Shown: positions 61,725-64,000 of the stretch, one piece after another
Layout: the number at the start of each line of letters is the position of its first letter
Position numbering within the stretch: position 1 is the stretch's first letter
Assembly: GCA_034769895.1 (NCBI GenBank)
Contig: CM068372.1
Span: forward strand, 374,747,258 to 374,811,257
Direction: 5' to 3'
DNA: 64,000 nucleotides
Source: Magicicada septendecula
Taxonomy: Eukaryota > Arthropoda > Insecta > Hemiptera > Cicadidae
Translations under genes and position numbers: made by a program
Notes under the pieces: generated by a model
The model's database searches: none
The model's input: the letters and a program-made list of their open reading frames with translations, nothing else
Told to the model about the DNA's origin: nothing

Positions 61725-61905
<181 letters not shown>

Positions 61906-62145
61906 ATTTTTTCTATGGCGAACGATAACTGCCGCAAATTCAAACAGAATCAAATAATATTTTGCACACTTTCTTGAATTGTAGAGAGCTCAAGATTTTC
62001 TGATTTTGGTGAAGATCTGTTAAGGCGAAGGGGTAGTTTACCTGCAACATTTTATGTTTTAACAAGAGTGAATTAAATACCACTATTATATTAACGACTC
62101 GTAACACTAAGTTTTTTATAAGTAAAAACATAAAGTTTTACCTTA

Positions 62146-62190
62146 CAGCCTGAACCGGTTTTCGCCTTTAAAAGGCTTCTTCAGAGACTG
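62146..62190 (-). ncRNA. Hammerhead motif of the Penelope-like element
   Basis: Minus strand: CAGTCT (62185-62190), CTGAAGA (62178-62184), extra A, helix II GCC/GGC extendable with AU pairs, GAAA (62160-62163), loop-less palindromic helix III AACCGGTT, cleavage base C (62152), then AGGCTG pairing with CAGTCT through six pairs (one G-U). Core complete. It lies just downstream of the endonuclease relic. Confidence 0.7.
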
Positions 62191-62584
62191 GCGCTAGTAG
62201 CGCTGTCCGTCCTGTTGTGGGCGACGGAATCGAATTTCGAAAGATCGATGCTGTGTGTGTGGGGTGAGATATGTTCGAATAATGCGTGCGATTTGAATTG
62301 TGTCTGGTCGTTTAGGATGTCGTTTTTATTTGTTTTCGTGTGTTTGTATATTTCCAATTGTTCTAGAGTGTCTAGTTTTCGGCCTTTTGTGTGTACGTGT
62401 AGAATGTTCATTTTATTGTCGATGTTTTTATATGTGTGGTTTGCTTCAATGAGGTGGTTTGCAAAGGTGGTTTTTCTGTAGTGGAGTGGAGTGCCTTTGT
62501 GTGTTCAATGTATCTCTGTTTGAAGCTACGTCCTGTCTGGCCTATGTAGAATTTGTTGCAATTTGAGCAATTTAGCTTGTAAAC
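62181..62584 (-). pseudogene. GIY-YIG endonuclease relic of a Penelope-like element
   Basis: On the minus strand VYKLNCSNCNKFYIGQTGRSF (split: VYKLNCSNCNK at 62584, FYIGQTGRSF following) is the GIY and YIG half of the nuclease with its cysteine pair. KQRYIEHTKALH follows. After a frame change near 62490 the text TFANHLIEANHTYK and MNILHVHTKGRKLDTLEQLEIYKHTK completes the domain, ending at the stop near 62181. Upstream, 62600-62770, lies a linker resembling TYINKQTAKIAHKLKKAGY. This domain nicks target DNA for insertion. The frameshift and lost RT make the copy dead. Confidence 0.85.
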
Positions 62585-62985
62585 ATCGGGTAGATCGAAT
62601 TTGTTTTGTGCTTTGTGTGTGTGTTTTGATAGTAGTTTTGTAAGCGGTTCTGTATCCTGCTTTTTTTAATTTGTGGGCTATTTTTGCAGTTTGTTTGTTG
62701 ATGTATGTTAGTGTTATAAATTTGTTGTTTTCTGTCTTTGTCTGTTGTTTGTTTTGTGTTTTTTTGTAACACTTTCAGGGTGTAAGGTAAAACTTTATGT
62801 TTTTACTTATAAAAAACTTTGTGTTCCGAGTCGTTAATATAATATAACTAAATACTGGTATTTAGTTAAGTAACGGACACGTCATGGACAACGAAATCCA
62901 AGAAGAGTGAAGTACTTAATTTTGATAAATAAAGTATCCTGAAAAGAAGGTCATAATAATCCTCTGTAGAAAGCTAGATGAAATA

Positions 62986-63075
62986 TCTATAAATGAAAAG
63001 GCTAGTTGAATGGGGTGGGAGTAATTTTCTATAAATGAAAATGATAGTTGAAGGGAGAGGGGATAATTTTTATTT
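62986..63075. repeat. Two-copy tandem repeat of about 45 bp
   Basis: CTATAAATGAAAAGGCTAGTTGAA-type text repeats as CTATAAATGAAAATGATAGTTGAA (63031 onward). Confidence 0.7.
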
Positions 63076-63131
63076 ATATGTCATGTGTACTACGTTATCG
63101 GCAACAAAGAAGTAGTTTGTTATTAAAATTC

Positions 63132-63285
63132 CTTCCCGTGCTGTTTGGCCGTGGTCCAATGTTTTCTACAAAACCAGACGTTTAGGCAGTGCTGTCGACT
63201 GCATTCATCAGTGAAAATCGAGTGCGCTAACGTGAGGTGGTATACATTAGCGACCACCTTAGTACTGTGGCTAAGGCTGAAGAAA
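63132..63285 (-). mobile_element. Half copy of the 26-kb fold-back family with decayed hammerhead
   Basis: GCTGTTTGGCCGTGGTCCAA, the GTGCTGTCGACTGC helix region, CTAACG and the TTAGTACTGTGG centre follow the order of the left arm at 26080-26215. On the minus strand CTGATGA (63205-63211) and helix II GCAGT/ACTGC survive, but the second box is TAAA. The second arm is absent. Confidence 0.6.
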
Positions 63286-63909
63286 GAAGTAGTTTCTATG
63301 GAAATATTTTATTTCGAAAATGATTTGAAATATAAATCTTAGAACATGGAAGTCATGTATGGTTCTCCATACCGATATTTCAAACAAGTCACGGTGTGCT
63401 GTAACGTCCGGAGTTCCTCTCGATCGTCTTTTTTGGAGTACTTTCTTCTACTCGTCTGTAAGACCTCAGCAGAATTACTACTTGCTTTGTATTGAACGAG
63501 GTTTTTAGGCGTGTCTATAATCATAAACTCCTATACATTTGTGTACGTTGTTTAGGAGTTGACAGTGGAATAGACACAGAAAGGTGTTGTATGGTACGGA
63601 CCAAGGAGCAGTTCTGTTCAACAGGTAATTACAGAATTGAAATCACGAAGGCGAACCTGACTGAGAAAAAAATGATCAGTCACAGGTGAACTCCGAAATT
63701 GTTATTATCGGAATCGTGGTACGTTACGGACATCATCTCGAGTTGTAAAATATTACCAGCTCCTCTGTCAATGTCTAACACGTGCAGAATAAACAAACAT
63801 TATTTAACCAATTAAGATATCGTTGTGATTAAAATGTCAAACATACAGAATAACGCTACAACATAGATTGCTGTTCACGAGTTAAAACTTAGCGCTTAAT
63901 TACGCAACC

Positions 63910-63913
<4 letters not shown>
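63286..63913. other. No gene seen
   Basis: Unassigned. Confidence 0.35.

Positions 63914-63980
<67 letters not shown>
63914..63980. repeat. (CT)n microsatellite
   Basis: Perfect CT run near the right edge of the window. Confidence 0.95.
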
Positions 63981-63983
<3 letters not shown>

Positions 63984-64000
63984 TCTTCGAGAATCAATAC

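Larger units (their letters stand above)
62073..62902 (-). mobile_element. Penelope-like element remnant inserted in the palindrome
   Basis: Flanked by the 9-base duplication AAGAGTGAA (62064-62072 and 62903-62911), which is single in the intact left arm. About 70-base terminal inverted repeats lie at 62083-62152 and 62776-62846. It contains a GIY-YIG endonuclease relic and a hammerhead motif on the minus strand, both hallmarks of Penelope-like retroelements. The RT is gone. Confidence 0.8.

Overview
This window looks like AT-rich intergenic or intronic DNA from a large insect genome. No host protein-coding gene could be supported. Almost every recognisable stretch is a transposable element or a simple or tandem repeat. 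The element mix (RTE-type and Jockey-type LINE fragments, Penelope-like remnants with hammerhead motifs, a Helentron-type Helitron, a Ty3/Gypsy element, long (CA)n, (CT)n and (GAA)n tracts) fits a repeat-rich insect, perhaps a cockroach- or cricket-like polyneopteran. The species-level guess is weak.

Layout. 1-4.9 kb: decayed LINE pieces on both strands. 5.7 kb: (CA)n. 7.03-9.21 kb: a 75-bp satellite with about 29 units and higher-order structure. 9.8-10.9 kb: a Jockey-like reverse transcriptase (RT) relic on the minus strand. 11.5-13.1 kb: a Penelope-type inverted-repeat element, hammerhead-like motifs and a 266-bp (CA)n. 14.3-23.5 kb: a dense cluster of RTE-type LINE copies, most 5'-truncated and ending in simple repeats. 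24.5-29.6 kb: a hammerhead ribozyme motif, a fold-back element, a Helitron candidate and a solo LTR. 32-33 kb: a Penelope endonuclease relic, an RTE 3' end and an intact-core hammerhead motif. 38.6-47.5 kb: a nearly intact, very young Ty3/Gypsy retrotransposon, its LTRs differing at only about five bases and two indels. It has gag, a textbook -1 frameshift signal and a pol broken inside the RT domain. 49-51.5 kb: three RTE pieces. 52.8-57 kb: three fold-back or inverted-repeat elements carrying hammerhead motifs, around and inside a defective Helentron with a Pif1-type helicase relic. 58.7-60.6 kb: possible old LTR material. 61.3-63 kb: a long inverted repeat, one arm of which contains a 176-bp (GT)n array and an 830-bp Penelope-like insertion with a 9-bp target duplication.

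Two signals recur across the window and are not captured by a gene list. (1) At least ten loci contain minimal type I hammerhead ribozyme motifs, several with intact cores. Most have a helix III that is a short loop-less palindrome of differing sequence, as expected of ribozymes that work as dimers. Many sit inside inverted repeats or next to Penelope GIY-YIG endonuclease relics. (2) Seven RTE 3' ends keep a small hairpin just before their simple-repeat tail. Its stem sequence changes while pairing is kept, which suggests a recognition structure for target-primed reverse transcription.
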